From positions 1 to 64,000 of the forward strand of contig NZ_JAKGCU010000007.1 of assembly GCF_021556435.1 (NCBI RefSeq): a stretch of DNA of 64,000 nt, given 5' to 3'. The stretch is from Gordonia tangerina (lineage in GTDB: Bacteria; Actinomycetota; Actinomycetes; Mycobacteriales; Mycobacteriaceae). Below, one piece after another: positions 8,587 through 16,714 of this stretch. The notes below the pieces were generated by a model. That model searched no databases. It saw only the letters and a program-made list of their open reading frames with translations, and was not told the origin of the DNA. Within the stretch, counting starts at the first letter, position 1; every line of letters begins with the position of its first letter. Both the position numbers and the translations under genes were made by a program.

Positions 8587-8667
8587 GGCAGGTTGCCCGA
8601 GCGGCCAAAGGGAGCGGACTGTAAATCCGTCGCGCAAGCTACATAGGTTCGAATCCTATACCTGCCA
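8587..8667 (+). tRNA. tRNA-Tyr (anticodon GTA)
   Basis: Acceptor GGCAGGT pairs with ACCTGCC at 8660-8666, with discriminator A. The anticodon stem-loop ACTGTAAAT gives GTA. A long class II variable arm (CGCGCAAGC region) and the T-loop GGTTCGAATCC are present. CCA is not encoded. A 9-bp inverted repeat (AAATCGCTG at 8677, CAGCGATTT at 8715) follows and may help end transcription. Confidence 0.96.
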
Positions 8668-8721
8668 CGACGTGGTAAATCGCTGATGATTCGGCGCTCG
8701 CCACCGGTCGCGACCAGCGAT

Positions 8722-8751
8722 TTGGTGAGCGCCTGCTTCAGTGTGTAACCT
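8722..8751 (+). promoter_or_regulatory. Candidate promoter for tRNA-Thr, tRNA-Met and rpmG
   Basis: TTGGTG (8722-8727) and TAACCT (8746-8751) are separated by 18 bp, 44 bp before tRNA-Thr. Plausible sigma-A-like hexamers; no experimental support. Confidence 0.4.
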
Positions 8752-8795
8752 CGTTAAGGCTCTCGAGCAGATCCGATCTGGGTCTGATCGGGCAC

Positions 8796-8868
8796 GCCCC
8801 CTTAGCTCAGTCGGCAGAGCGTTTCCATGGTAAGGAAAAGGTCGACGGTTCGATTCCGTCAGGGGGCT
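8796..8868 (+). tRNA. tRNA-Thr (anticodon GGT)
   Basis: Acceptor GCCCCCT pairs with AGGGGGC, with discriminator T. The anticodon loop CCATGGTAAGG gives GGT. The D-loop TAGCTCAGTCGGCAGAGC and T-loop GGTTCGATTCC are canonical. It is followed 20 bp later by tRNA-Met, as in the thrT-metT-rpmG order of Mycobacterium. Confidence 0.96.
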
Positions 8869-8888
8869 CGCTGGACCCCAGTCCACAT

Positions 8889-8962
8889 GGCGGTGTAGCT
8901 CAGCTGGTTAGAGCGCACGACTCATAATCGTGAGGTCGAGGGATCGAGTCCCTCCACCGCTA
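8889..8962 (+). tRNA. tRNA-Met (anticodon CAT)
   Basis: Acceptor GGCGGTG pairs with CACCGCT (one G-U pair), with discriminator A. The anticodon loop ACTCATAAT gives CAT. D and T arms are canonical. A paired first acceptor base argues for an elongator rather than an initiator tRNA. It lies upstream of rpmG, the expected order. Confidence 0.94.
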
Positions 8963-9044
8963 CACATCGGTGCCGACCAGCTCGGAGCCGAACACGCAAT
9001 AGGGCAGCCGAGCCCGCCACGTACCACCGAAAGAAGGCAACGAA

Positions 9045-9212
9045 GTGGCCTCCTCAACAGATGTTCGCCCCAAGATCACCTTGGCGTGCGAGGTGTGCAA
9101 GCACCGTAACTACATCACCAAGAAGAACCGCCGCAACGATCCCGACCGCCTCGAGATCAAGAAGTTCTGCCCGAACTGCGGCAAGCATCAGGCACATAAG
9201 GAATCGCGCTGA
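9045..9212 (+). CDS. rpmG: 50S ribosomal protein L33
   Basis: 55-residue large-subunit protein, starting at GTG 9045 ([19 protein letters not shown]). Two cysteine pairs, CEVC and CPNC, mark the zinc-binding (C+) form of L33. The basic block [16 protein letters not shown] is typical. AAGAAGG upstream can act as ribosome binding site. It is placed between tRNA-Met and the had gene exactly as rpmG2 is in Mycobacterium. Because this is the zinc form, a zinc-free paralogue elsewhere in the genome would be the usual partner under zinc starvation; that is inference. Confidence 0.95.
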   Translation: MASSTDVRPKITLACEVCKHRNYITKKNRRNDPDRLEIKKFCPNCGKHQAHKESR

Positions 9213-9247
9213 GCGCATCACCGGCGATTCCGGTATGAACGACTAAA

Positions 9248-9280
9248 GCGGGCTGCCTCTTGATCCAAGAGGCAGCCCGC
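9248..9280. terminator. Perfect 14-bp hairpin between rpmG and hadAB
   Basis: GCGGGCTGCCTCTT (9248-9261) is exactly complementary to AAGAGGCAGCCCGC (9267-9280) around a 5-nt loop. No T-tract follows, so this is either a GC-rich terminator of the actinobacterial kind or an RNA-processing hairpin within a tRNA-rpmG-had transcript. Confidence 0.7.
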
Positions 9281-9388
9281 AGCCGTAGGGCGAAACCCGG
9301 TCGGAGCCGACCGGCCATGCTGACGGCGACAGCTAGCAGCGCACGGGGAACGGCGCCACGGGTTGGCGAAGTGAAGGAGCGGTATCCG

Positions 9389-10471
9389 ATGTCAGTGACC
9401 GAAGCGGAGATCCAGCAGCGGATCGAGGCACTGAAGAACGGCGTCAAGCTGACGCCGGAGGAGATCGCCGCCCACACTCAGGCGATGGTGGGCTACAACT
9501 ACACCGTCGACGACTACTACGAGGTCGGTCGCGAAGAGGTCCGCAAGCACGCCCGTGCCGTCCAGGACGACCACCCCGTCCACTGGAACGAGCAGGCCGC
9601 CGCCGAGCTTGGTCACGACACCCTGATCGCCGCACCCACCTTCGTCTCCGTGCTCGGCATCATCGCTCAGCGCCGCCTGTTCGAAGACGTCGTCACCGGC
9701 TACGACCTGTGGCAGATCATGCAGACCGACCAGCGTCTGGTGTTCCACCAGCCGGTCAAGGTCGGCGATCAGCTGATCTGTGACGTCTCGCTCGAGTCCT
9801 TCCGTCAGATGGCCGGCACCGACGTGATGGTGACCAAGAACATCATCTGGAACCAGCATGACGAACCGGTGATGACCACCTGGACCAGCCTGGTGGCCCG
9901 CCCGGCCGTGGAGGCCGATCCCGACGTCCTCGACAAGCTCGAGCACGTGATGATGAAGGTCGACCGGGAAGCCGTCATGCCCAAGACGGTGCACGGTCCG
10001 TTCGAGCGGTACTCGCTGCCCGACCCGCAGGTCGATCCCAAGCCGTATTCGGCGATCGACTTCGACGACCTGACCGTCGGTCAGGAACTGCCGGCGATGA
10101 CCAAGACACTCACCCGCGGCAACCTGGTGAACTACGCCGGGGTGGCCGGCGATCCCAACCCCATCCACTTCTCCGACGAGGTCGCCAAGGTCATCGGGCT
10201 GGAAACCGTCGTGGCGCACGGCATGCAGTCGATGGGACTGGGCGCCAGTTTCGTCAGCAGCTTCGTCGGAGATCCGGCCGCGATCTACGAGTACAACGTG
10301 CGCTTCACCAGCCCGGTGTACGTCCCGGCCGAGGGTTACGCCCAGGTCGACTTCACCGGCAAGATCAAGTCGCTGGATCCGGAGACCCGGCGCGGCGTGA
10401 TCGCGATCGTCGCAAAGCAGGGCGACCGCAAGATCTTCGGTCGCGCGCTGGCGCACGTGCAATTCAACTGA
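9389..10471 (+). CDS. Fused (3R)-hydroxyacyl-ACP dehydratase subunits HadA/HadB
   Basis: 360 residues with two hot-dog halves. Residues about 25-165 match a HadA-like non-catalytic half. Residues about 205-350 match a HadB-like MaoC half carrying the catalytic AGVAGDPNPIHFSDE motif (Asp and His). In Mycobacterium these are separate genes, hadA and hadB, acting in the FAS-II elongation cycle for mycolic acids. ATG 9389 is preceded by GAAGGAGCGG; the GTG at 9371 is a less good alternative. The position, after rpmG and before tRNA-Trp-secE, equals the Mycobacterium hadABC site, but no hadC follows. The fusion would fix the A:B ratio at one to one. Confidence 0.9.
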   Translation: MSVTEAEIQQRIEALKNGVKLTPEEIAAHTQAMVGYNYTVDDYYEVGREEVRKHARAVQDDHPVHWNEQAAAELGHDTLIAAPTFVSVLGIIAQRRLFEDVVTGYDLWQIMQTDQRLVFHQPVKVGDQLICDVSLESFRQMAGTDVMVTKNIIWNQHDEPVMTTWTSLVARPAVEADPDVLDKLEHVMMKVDREAVMPKTVHGPFERYSLPDPQVDPKPYSAIDFDDLTVGQELPAMTKTLTRGNLVNYAGVAGDPNPIHFSDEVAKVIGLETVVAHGMQSMGLGASFVSSFVGDPAAIYEYNVRFTSPVYVPAEGYAQVDFTGKIKSLDPETRRGVIAIVAKQGDRKIFGRALAHVQFN

Positions 10472-10525
10472 GTGCTGCCGTCCGCGTAATCGGTGGCCCG
10501 CCGACCCCGAACGTGTCCGCGGACA

Positions 10526-11446
10526 TCACGACTCAGGGCACTCGCGCGGATTATCCAGCTCGCACCGCTGTGCGGTGATGTCGGCGGACATCTTTCGGTG
10601 GCGCGGGGACAGGTGGTGGCCGCCGCGGACCGCATCGAGCACTTTCTCCACGGTTGTCGGCCACTCGTAGACGACGTTCTTGTACGTCAGGGGCATCCGA
10701 AGCAATCCCAGGCTGGTGGCGACCTGATCGCGCCGATGATCCTCGTCGTAGTTGTGGACCCCGGTGTGATGGGCCAAGCTGTCGATCTCGATCAGTAGCC
10801 GATCGCCCACCTTGAGGTCCACGTGTCCGAGTCCGGGGACGTACGCCTGCACCTCAACCTTCAGGCCGAGGCCGCGCAGCCGCACCCTGCCCATCGTCTC
10901 GGTGCCCGACGCTGCGCGCTCGTCGCACCTGTTGAAGCACGCCACGATGTGCTCCGGCGCGCCGTCGAATGCGGATTCCACCTCGCCGGGCGTCAGGACC
11001 TCGGCTGCGAGCAGCCCGCTGCGCATCCGCAGTGACATGTTGAGCAGCGAATCGCACACCACGGTGATGCCCTCCGGATCGAGGCAACGTAAGGCATGGC
11101 GCAGCGCGGTGTGCGGGTCGTCGAGGATGGTGGTCACCGGCAATGGGCGGCCGAAGTGGCGGCGATAGCGTCCCGGGTGATCGCGGTTGGCCTGCGAGTT
11201 CCCGCGCAGATGAACCTTGTCGACCTGCGGCGGGAGCCAGACCCCATAGTGTTCGAGGGCGGTCACGCAGCTCAGTGCGACGTGCTTGCGGACCGCCGCC
11301 AGCGCGGTGGGATCGGCCGATGGGATGGAGTACCAACCGTTGCCCTCAGGGGTGTAGATCTCGCGACGGACGTCGCGTCGCAGATCGGAATCGGTGACGT
11401 TCCTGCTGCGTAGTTCCCGCCGGGTGTAAACGCCGAAATCGTGCAT
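10526..11446 (-). CDS. AbiEi-like antitoxin domain plus Vsr/DUF559-like nuclease-fold protein
   Basis: 306 residues, starting ATG 11446 (MHDFGVYTRRELRSRN). The N-terminal 45 residues look like the winged-helix AbiEi antitoxin-type domain (TRRELRSRNVTDSDLRRDVR, then GWYSI). The C-terminal portion has a PD-(D/E)XK-like pattern: VDLKVGDRLLIEID near residue 235, then HNYDEDHRRD, resembling very-short-patch-repair and DUF559 nucleases. Stand-alone proteins of this layout are common in actinobacteria and no toxin gene is adjacent. It sits on the opposite strand where hadC would be. Function unknown. Confidence 0.65.
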   Translation of the reverse strand: MHDFGVYTRRELRSRNVTDSDLRRDVRREIYTPEGNGWYSIPSADPTALAAVRKHVALSCVTALEHYGVWLPPQVDKVHLRGNSQANRDHPGRYRRHFGRPLPVTTILDDPHTALRHALRCLDPEGITVVCDSLLNMSLRMRSGLLAAEVLTPGEVESAFDGAPEHIVACFNRCDERAASGTETMGRVRLRGLGLKVEVQAYVPGLGHVDLKVGDRLLIEIDSLAHHTGVHNYDEDHRRDQVATSLGLLRMPLTYKNVVYEWPTTVEKVLDAVRGGHHLSPRHRKMSADITAQRCELDNPRECPES

Positions 11447-11670
11447 GCCGGTAGATTGTGGTGCGGATCGGACGAGCTTCGATTTCGGTGTCCACAGATC
11501 TCCGAAGGCCTGTGGAGTGTCCGCCGGGATCACCACTGAGCTCGCTCGACTGGATTATCCGGTCGGTGAGGCCCAGCGGTGATGCTCGCGGACACGCGGC
11601 ATCGGCGCGGCGGGCGTTCGGACCCGTTTTGGGTTCCAGGGCGCACGTGATCTACACTGAGGTGTCTGGT

Positions 11671-11700
11671 TTGACTTGAGACTTGCGCGCTGCCCATAGG
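11671..11700 (+). promoter_or_regulatory. Candidate promoter for tRNA-Trp-secE-nusG
   Basis: TTGACT at 11671-11676 and CATAGG at 11695-11700 are spaced 18 bp apart, about 90 bp before tRNA-Trp. The -35 is strong, the -10 weaker. Confidence 0.5.
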
Positions 11701-11788
11701 GTGGCGCGTTGGTTGTGTGAGGAGCTTTCCTCTCAGGGTCGGGTCAGATGGCAGCTGTAACGTGGCGAGAGCCGCGGCACAGTCGCAA

Positions 11789-11861
<73 letters not shown>

Positions 11862-11899
11862 CCCTGGTGAGGGCACACGTTGACGAGAGGACCTCGAAA

Positions 11900-12346
11900 G
11901 TGAGCAAGCGAGATCGAGCTGCCCGCGCCAAAGGTGCGGACGACACCGCTGCCGAATCGGTAGAGGGGCTCGAAGGTCGCGAGGACGTCGAGGAGACCGG
12001 CGCGGAGTCGAGTGAACTCCGTCCTTCGGGCAAGCGCTCGTCGCGCCGTCGTTCGTCGACGAGTGCCTCCAGCACCGGCGGCGACGCGGAGACCGGCAGC
12101 GGTTCCGCGGTCGCGGTCAAAGAACGCAAGAAGAAGGCCGATGCAGGCCAGAGCCGCAACCCGTTCGTTCGGATCTGGGTCTTTCTGCAGCAGGTCGTCG
12201 CCGAACTGAAGAAGGTCATCTGGCCCACCCGCCGGGAGATGATCACCTACACGATCGTCGTGCTGGTTTTCGTGATCATCATGACCGCATTCATCTCCGG
12301 TCTCGACCTGGTCTTCGCCAGGGGAGTCCTCTGGCTCTTCGGCTGA
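11900..12346 (+). CDS. secE: Preprotein translocase subunit SecE
   Basis: 148 residues from GTG 11900 (VSKRDRAARAK). The first 85 residues are charged, Ser/Arg/Glu-rich and probably disordered, an extension common in actinobacterial SecE. The conserved core follows: NPFVRIWVFLQQVVAELKKV, WPTRREMITYT, then one membrane helix (IVVLVFVIIMTAFISGLDLV). SecE clamps SecY in the Sec channel. It lies between tRNA-Trp and nusG, as in most bacteria. Confidence 0.95.
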   Translation: MSKRDRAARAKGADDTAAESVEGLEGREDVEETGAESSELRPSGKRSSRRRSSTSASSTGGDAETGSGSAVAVKERKKKADAGQSRNPFVRIWVFLQQVVAELKKVIWPTRREMITYTIVVLVFVIIMTAFISGLDLVFARGVLWLFG

Positions 12347-12412
12347 CGATCCACGCAAGCGGACCGCGGCCGAGCCAGGACGACCGGAAACGAAAGAGGA
12401 GCGTGGGCTGCA

Positions 12413-13291
12413 GTGAGCACCCCGGAGAACGAGATCGAATCGACCACTGAGTCGGCCGACGCCGTCGATGCGTCGGCGGTCGATGCTGTCGACGAGACCA
12501 ACGACCCGGGTGTCGAGGCTCAGGTCGAGGCTGCCGCAGACGATGAGGCAGCTGTCGACGGCGGCGAGGTCGCCGTGGAAGAGGCCGAGGCAGTCGAGGA
12601 CGCCGTCGCCGACGAAGCCGAGGTGGCCGACGAGGTCGCAGCCGAAGAGGCCCCCGCCGAAGAAGCCGACCCGGTCGAGGAACTGCGCAAGCAACTGCGT
12701 CGCGCGCCCGGCGACTGGTACGTCATCCACAGCTACGCCGGTTACGAGAACAAGGTGAAGGCCAACCTTGAGACCCGCGTGCAGAACCTCGACGTGGGCG
12801 ACTACATCTTCCAGGTCGAGGTGCCGACCGAAGAGGTCACCGAGATCAAGAACGGCCAGCCGAAGAAGGTCAACCGCAAGGTGCTGCCGGGCTACATCCT
12901 GGTGCGCATGGACCTCAACGACGAGTCGTGGGGCGCGGTGCGCAACACCCCCGGTGTGACCGGATTCGTGGGAATGACCTCCAAGCCGTCGCCGTTGTCG
13001 CTCAACGAGGTGCTGCAGTTCCTGATGCCGCGCGTCGAGGCCAAGAAGCCGGCCGCACAGAAGGGCGCGGCGGCCGAGGGTGTCGAGGCTGCCGCCGCCG
13101 CGGCGACCGCAGTTGTCGAGGTCGACTTCGAGGTCGGCGAGTCGGTCACCGTCATGGACGGCCCGTTCGCGACGCTGCCCGCGTCGATCAGCGAGGTCAA
13201 CGCCGAACAGCGCAAGGTCAAGGTGCTCGTGTCGATCTTCGGTCGCGAGACACCGGTGGAGCTCGGCTTCAACCAGGTCGAGAAGATTTAG
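12413..13291 (+). CDS. nusG: Transcription termination/antitermination protein NusG with long acidic N-terminus
   Basis: 292 residues from GTG 12413; longer than the usual 180-240. Residues 1-95 are almost wholly Ala, Val, Glu and Asp and likely disordered. The NGN domain follows ([20 protein letters not shown] ... [15 protein letters not shown] ... GVTGFVG). A 20-25 residue Ala-rich insert ([20 protein letters not shown]) then separates it from the KOW domain ([20 protein letters not shown] ... VEKI). NusG binds RNA polymerase and couples it with Rho or ribosomes. A GAGGAGCG ribosome binding site lies upstream. Co-transcription with secE is likely (66-bp gap). Confidence 0.95.
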   Translation: MSTPENEIESTTESADAVDASAVDAVDETNDPGVEAQVEAAADDEAAVDGGEVAVEEAEAVEDAVADEAEVADEVAAEEAPAEEADPVEELRKQLRRAPGDWYVIHSYAGYENKVKANLETRVQNLDVGDYIFQVEVPTEEVTEIKNGQPKKVNRKVLPGYILVRMDLNDESWGAVRNTPGVTGFVGMTSKPSPLSLNEVLQFLMPRVEAKKPAAQKGAAAEGVEAAAAAATAVVEVDFEVGESVTVMDGPFATLPASISEVNAEQRKVKVLVSIFGRETPVELGFNQVEKI

Positions 13292-13409
13292 CTCGGTTCG
13301 GTCCCTGAGGAGCGCCCGCGAGGAACGAGCGGGCGTCACGAAGGGCCGAACGAAAGACTTCCACGTCTCCAGCGGGCGTGGATATGCAAGGAACAAACAA
13401 GGAACAAGG

Positions 13410-13844
13410 ATGCCTCCCAAGAAGAAGAAGCTCGCCGGCATCATCAAGCTCCAGATCCAGGCAGGTGCGGCCAACCCGGCTCCGCCCGTGGGTCCGGCGC
13501 TCGGTCAGCACGGCGTGAACATCATGGAGTTCTGCAAGGCGTACAACGCGGCGACCGAGTCGCAGCGTGGCAACGTCATCCCGGTCGAGATCTCGGTCTA
13601 CGAAGACCGTTCGTTCGACTTCAAGCTGAAGACCCCGCCCGCCGCCAAGCTGCTACTCAAGGCCGCCGGTCTGCAGAAGGGCTCGGGCGAGCCGCACACC
13701 AAGAAGGTCGGCAAGGTCTCGATGGATCAGATCCGCGAGATCGCCAAGACCAAGCAGGAAGACCTCAACGCCACCGACATCGACCAGGCCGCGAAGATCA
13801 TCGCCGGTACTGCTCGGTCGATGGGCATCACGGTCGACGGCTGA
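13410..13844 (+). CDS. rplK: 50S ribosomal protein L11
   Basis: 144 residues, full length. N-terminal domain [19 protein letters not shown] and [20 protein letters not shown]. The C-terminal rRNA-binding domain ends in the conserved DINATDID-like stretch [23 protein letters not shown] 13410 has AACAAGGA upstream. L11 forms the GTPase-associated stalk base with 23S rRNA, the site of thiopeptide action. It follows nusG and precedes rplA, but a dispersed repeat separates it from rplA here. Confidence 0.97.
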   Translation: MPPKKKKLAGIIKLQIQAGAANPAPPVGPALGQHGVNIMEFCKAYNAATESQRGNVIPVEISVYEDRSFDFKLKTPPAAKLLLKAAGLQKGSGEPHTKKVGKVSMDQIREIAKTKQEDLNATDIDQAAKIIAGTARSMGITVDG

Positions 13845-13848
13845 TCTC

Positions 13849-13955
13849 GCTGGATCTCGATACGCTGCTCGCCTAGCGGCTCGCAGCTACTCGATCAGCA
13901 GGGATTTTTGCGACTCGGTCGGCAGGGATTCGCTCTACTCGATCAGCAGAGAAGA
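13849..13955. repeat. Dispersed GATCTCGATACG...CTACTCGATCA repeat between rplK and rplA
   Basis: GGATCTCGATACGCTGCTCG at 13852 leads to CTACTCGATCAGCAGGGA near 13890, and CTACTCGATCAGCAGAG recurs near 13936. It is the same family as 7761-7944 and 48186-48562. It lies inside an otherwise conserved ribosomal-protein operon. Confidence 0.8.
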
Positions 13956-14027
13956 ACACCGCGTGGGAGGGCCGGCTCGGCCCACTAACCACCAACCCGA
14001 ATCAATTCACGGAGAAAGAACAGAGCA

Positions 14028-14744
14028 ATGGCACAGAAGAGCAAGGCCTACCGCGCCGCCGCGGAACAGGTCGATCGCGACAAGCTGTACAGCCCGCTGG
14101 AAGCTGCACAGCTTGCCAAGGACACGTCGTCGAAGAACACCGATGCGACCGTCGAGGTCGCCATGCGCCTGGGCGTCGACCCGCGCAAGGCCGACCAGAT
14201 GGTCCGCGGCACCGTCAACCTGCCCAACGGCACCGGTAAGACCGCCCGCGTGATCGTGTTCGCCGCCGGCGACAAGGCCGCCGAGGCCACCGCCGCGGGC
14301 GCCGACGAGGTGGGCGCCGAGGACCTGATCGAGAAGATCCAGGGCGGCTGGCTGGAGTTCGACGCCGCGATCGCCACCCCGGACCAGATGGCCAAGGTCG
14401 GCCGCATCGCACGTGTCCTCGGACCGCGTGGCCTCATGCCGAACCCGAAGACGGGCACCGTGACCACTGACGTCACGAAGGCCGTCAACGACATCAAGGG
14501 CGGCAAGATCACCTTCCGCGTCGACAAGGCGTCGAACCTGCACTTCGTCATCGGCAAGGCGTCGTTCGACACCGAGAAGCTGGCGGAGAACTACGGCGCA
14601 GCGTTCGACGAGATCATGCGCGCGAAGCCGTCGGCTGCGAAGGGCCGCTACATCAAGAAGATCACCGTCTCCACCAACACCGGCCCGGGCATCCCGGTCG
14701 ACCCGGCGGTGACGCGTAACTTCACCGAGGCGCCGCAGGCCTGA
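14028..14744 (+). CDS. rplA: 50S ribosomal protein L1
   Basis: 238 residues, full length. Family stretches are intact: [11 protein letters not shown] near residue 65, [20 protein letters not shown] near 125, and [19 protein letters not shown] near 155. GGAGAAAG upstream gives a ribosome binding site. L1 forms the mobile stalk of the large subunit and in many bacteria represses its own operon by binding mRNA. A strong hairpin terminator follows at 14771. Confidence 0.97.
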   Translation: MAQKSKAYRAAAEQVDRDKLYSPLEAAQLAKDTSSKNTDATVEVAMRLGVDPRKADQMVRGTVNLPNGTGKTARVIVFAAGDKAAEATAAGADEVGAEDLIEKIQGGWLEFDAAIATPDQMAKVGRIARVLGPRGLMPNPKTGTVTTDVTKAVNDIKGGKITFRVDKASNLHFVIGKASFDTEKLAENYGAAFDEIMRAKPSAAKGRYIKKITVSTNTGPGIPVDPAVTRNFTEAPQA

Positions 14745-14770
14745 CGCCACGACGCCACGACGTCACCACA

Positions 14771-14797
14771 AAACCCCCGACTGTTCGTCGGGGGTTT
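14771..14797 (+). terminator. Rho-independent terminator after rplA
   Basis: AAACCCCCGAC (14771-14781) pairs perfectly with GTCGGGGGTTT (14787-14797) around loop TGTTC. The descending arm ends in TTT. It ends the rplK-rplA unit. Confidence 0.85.
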
Positions 14798-14886
14798 CGT
14801 GCTGTCTGGGTCGTCTCCGGTGCAGATCGGGGGCGGGGCGTGAATAATCGCGGGGAGGACGACCCACGAGACCAGGCGGTGACTTG

Positions 14887-15840
14887 ATGGACGTACGACC
14901 GACAAAGCTGGCGATCATCGGAGCGGGGGCGGTCGGTACCGCTGTCGCCTATGCGTCATTGATCCGCGGCGTCGCGCGGACGGTGGCGCTTATGGACATC
15001 AACACCTCCAAGGTGACCGCCGAGGTGCTCGACATGTCACACGGCCTCGAGTTCATCCCGCGCGCAGACATCATCGGCGACGACGACGTGTCGGTGTGCG
15101 CCGACGCCGACGTCGTCGTCTTCACCGCGGGCGCGAAGCAGAAGCCTGGGCAGTCGCGGCTCGAACTGGCCGAGGCGACCATCGGGCTGACCAAGAAGAT
15201 CATGCCCGGGGTGCTCGAGGTGGCGCCGAATGCGGTCTACATCATGGTCACCAACCCGGTCGACATCGTCACCTATGCGGCGTTGAAGTTCAGCGGCCTA
15301 CCGAACAACCAGGTGTTCGGGTCCGGCACGGTGCTCGACTCGTCGCGATTGCGCTTCCTCATCGCGCAGCACTGCGACGTCGCCGTGCAGAATGTGCACG
15401 CCTACATCGTCGGCGAGCACGGGGACACCGAGATCCCGCTGTGGAGTTCGGCCACCATCGGCGGTGTGCCGCTGACGCATTGGAAGCCGCTACCGGGCGG
15501 GGAACCGATCGACGCGGCGGCCCGCGAGCGCATCCAGCACGAGGTGGTGCACGCCGCCTACAAGATCATCGAGGGCAAGGGCGCCACCAACTACGCCATC
15601 GGACTCGCGGCGACCCGCATCGTCGAGGCAGTGCTGAACAACGAGCACCGGGTGTTGCCGGTGTCGACGGTGGCGCAAGGTTATGAAGGGCTCGACGATG
15701 TGTGTCTGTCGCTACCGACCATCGTCGATCGCGGCGGGGCGCAGACACGCCTCGAGATGCCGCTGTCCGACGAGGAACGTGCGGGGCTGATGGCATCGGC
15801 CGAGACCTTGCGGGGGATGCAGGCGAAGTTCGGCCTCTGA
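14887..15840 (+). CDS. ldh: L-lactate dehydrogenase
   Basis: NAD-dependent interconversion of pyruvate and L-lactate, 317 residues. Rossmann motif IGAGAVGTAVAYA is at residues 9-21. The substrate-loop AGAKQKPGQSRLEL has Gln at the position that separates lactate (Gln) from malate (Arg) dehydrogenases. The catalytic His lies in GEHGDTEIPLWSS near residue 180. VTNPVDIVTYAALK and the C-terminal NEHRVLPVS are also present. ATG 14887 was chosen; a TTG three bases earlier is possible. It stands alone with its own upstream region after the rplA terminator. Confidence 0.93.
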   Translation: MDVRPTKLAIIGAGAVGTAVAYASLIRGVARTVALMDINTSKVTAEVLDMSHGLEFIPRADIIGDDDVSVCADADVVVFTAGAKQKPGQSRLELAEATIGLTKKIMPGVLEVAPNAVYIMVTNPVDIVTYAALKFSGLPNNQVFGSGTVLDSSRLRFLIAQHCDVAVQNVHAYIVGEHGDTEIPLWSSATIGGVPLTHWKPLPGGEPIDAAARERIQHEVVHAAYKIIEGKGATNYAIGLAATRIVEAVLNNEHRVLPVSTVAQGYEGLDDVCLSLPTIVDRGGAQTRLEMPLSDEERAGLMASAETLRGMQAKFGL

Positions 15841-15953
15841 CGGCGATCGCCTGTACGCCGTTCGGAGTAACCGCGCACGGATTGGCCGAGATCAGGTCAC
15901 CGCGGTGACTATCCTCGAGCCGTTCGACGACGACGGTGAGATGAGGTCTGGTC

Positions 15954-16229
15954 ATGCGGTGTTCGCGGAGAACGGTGGCGGGGATGCTCGGTGCTGCGGC
16001 GATGGCGGTCGCGCCGCTGGCGGTTGCGGCGCCCGCACAGGCGGTCACCGTCTACAGCAATTGCGACGAACTCAACGTCGACTATCCGCACGGTGTCGGC
16101 CAGCCGGGCGCGGTCGATCACACGTCGGGTACGCCGGTCACCGACTTCGCCATTGATCAAGCGGTATACGACGCGAACAAGTCCGGGCGCGATCGCGACA
16201 AGGACGGCATCGCCTGCGAGCAACACTGA
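15954..16229 (+). CDS. Secreted excalibur calcium-binding domain protein
   Basis: 91 residues. Residues 1-30 form a signal peptide: basic start, hydrophobic VAGMLGAAAMAVAPLAVA, and an Ala-X-Ala cut site near APAQA. The mature part, about 60 residues, has one excalibur motif: a cysteine in YSNCDELN and the acidic loop SGRDRDKDGIACEQH at the C-terminus. The family is a small EF-hand-like calcium-binding module found in surface proteins; the two cysteines probably form a disulphide. No enzyme domain is attached. Role unknown. Confidence 0.88.
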   Translation: MRCSRRTVAGMLGAAAMAVAPLAVAAPAQAVTVYSNCDELNVDYPHGVGQPGAVDHTSGTPVTDFAIDQAVYDANKSGRDRDKDGIACEQH

Positions 16230-16249
16230 CTCGCGTGCAGAATTGAGCG

Positions 16250-16714
16250 GTGTTCACCCCGCGCGAAGACGAGAATCGTCGACTGCTGCGGGCCCGTGAC
16301 GCCATCGACCGTCACTACGCCGAGCCGCTCGACGTGCCGACGCTGGCCCGGATCGCGGTGATGTCGCCGGCACATTTCAGCCGACGGTTCCGAACTGTGT
16401 TCGGCGAGACGCCGCACCGGTATCTGCAGCGCCGTCGGATCGAGCGGGCGTGTGCCCTCCTTCGGGAGGGATCGCTGTCGGTCACCGACGTCGGGTTGGC
16501 GGTCGGTTACGACAGTCTCGGCACCTTCAGTCGGACCTTCGCCTCGATCATCGGGCGCAGCCCGAGCGTCTACCGGTCGGCGTGGTCCGGAGTTGCGGGC
16601 GTGACGTCGGCGCAGGTGCCGGCCTGCTTTGTGCGCGCCTGGACGAGACCGGCTGCGTTGAGCAGTTTCGGAGAAGCGTCGGCGCCGACCTCGTCCGTAG
16701 TGTCACCGCCATGA
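16250..16714 (+). CDS. AraC family transcriptional regulator (DNA-binding domain only)
   Basis: 154 residues from GTG 16250. Residues about 10-110 form the double helix-turn-helix of AraC/XylS proteins (LDVPTLARIAVMSPAHFSRR ... PHRYLQRRRIERACALL ... VTDVGLAVGYDSLGTFSRTF). There is no N-terminal effector domain, and the C-terminal tail is low in complexity. The stop overlaps the start of the next gene (ATGA), so this regulator and the VOC protein are translated together. Small AraC proteins paired with a VOC protein are a recurring actinobacterial arrangement; the inducer is unknown. Confidence 0.85.
   Translation: MFTPREDENRRLLRARDAIDRHYAEPLDVPTLARIAVMSPAHFSRRFRTVFGETPHRYLQRRRIERACALLREGSLSVTDVGLAVGYDSLGTFSRTFASIIGRSPSVYRSAWSGVAGVTSAQVPACFVRAWTRPAALSSFGEASAPTSSVVSPP

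Noticed and set aside
14887-15840. Malate dehydrogenase instead of lactate dehydrogenase
   Set aside because: The substrate loop has Gln (AKQKPGQSR) where malate dehydrogenases carry Arg, and the overall motifs are of the lactate type.
16250-16714. AraC-type gene considered as a truncated pseudogene
   Set aside because: The DNA-binding domain is complete, the start is acceptable, and the stop overlaps the next gene neatly. Stand-alone AraC domains of this size are normal.
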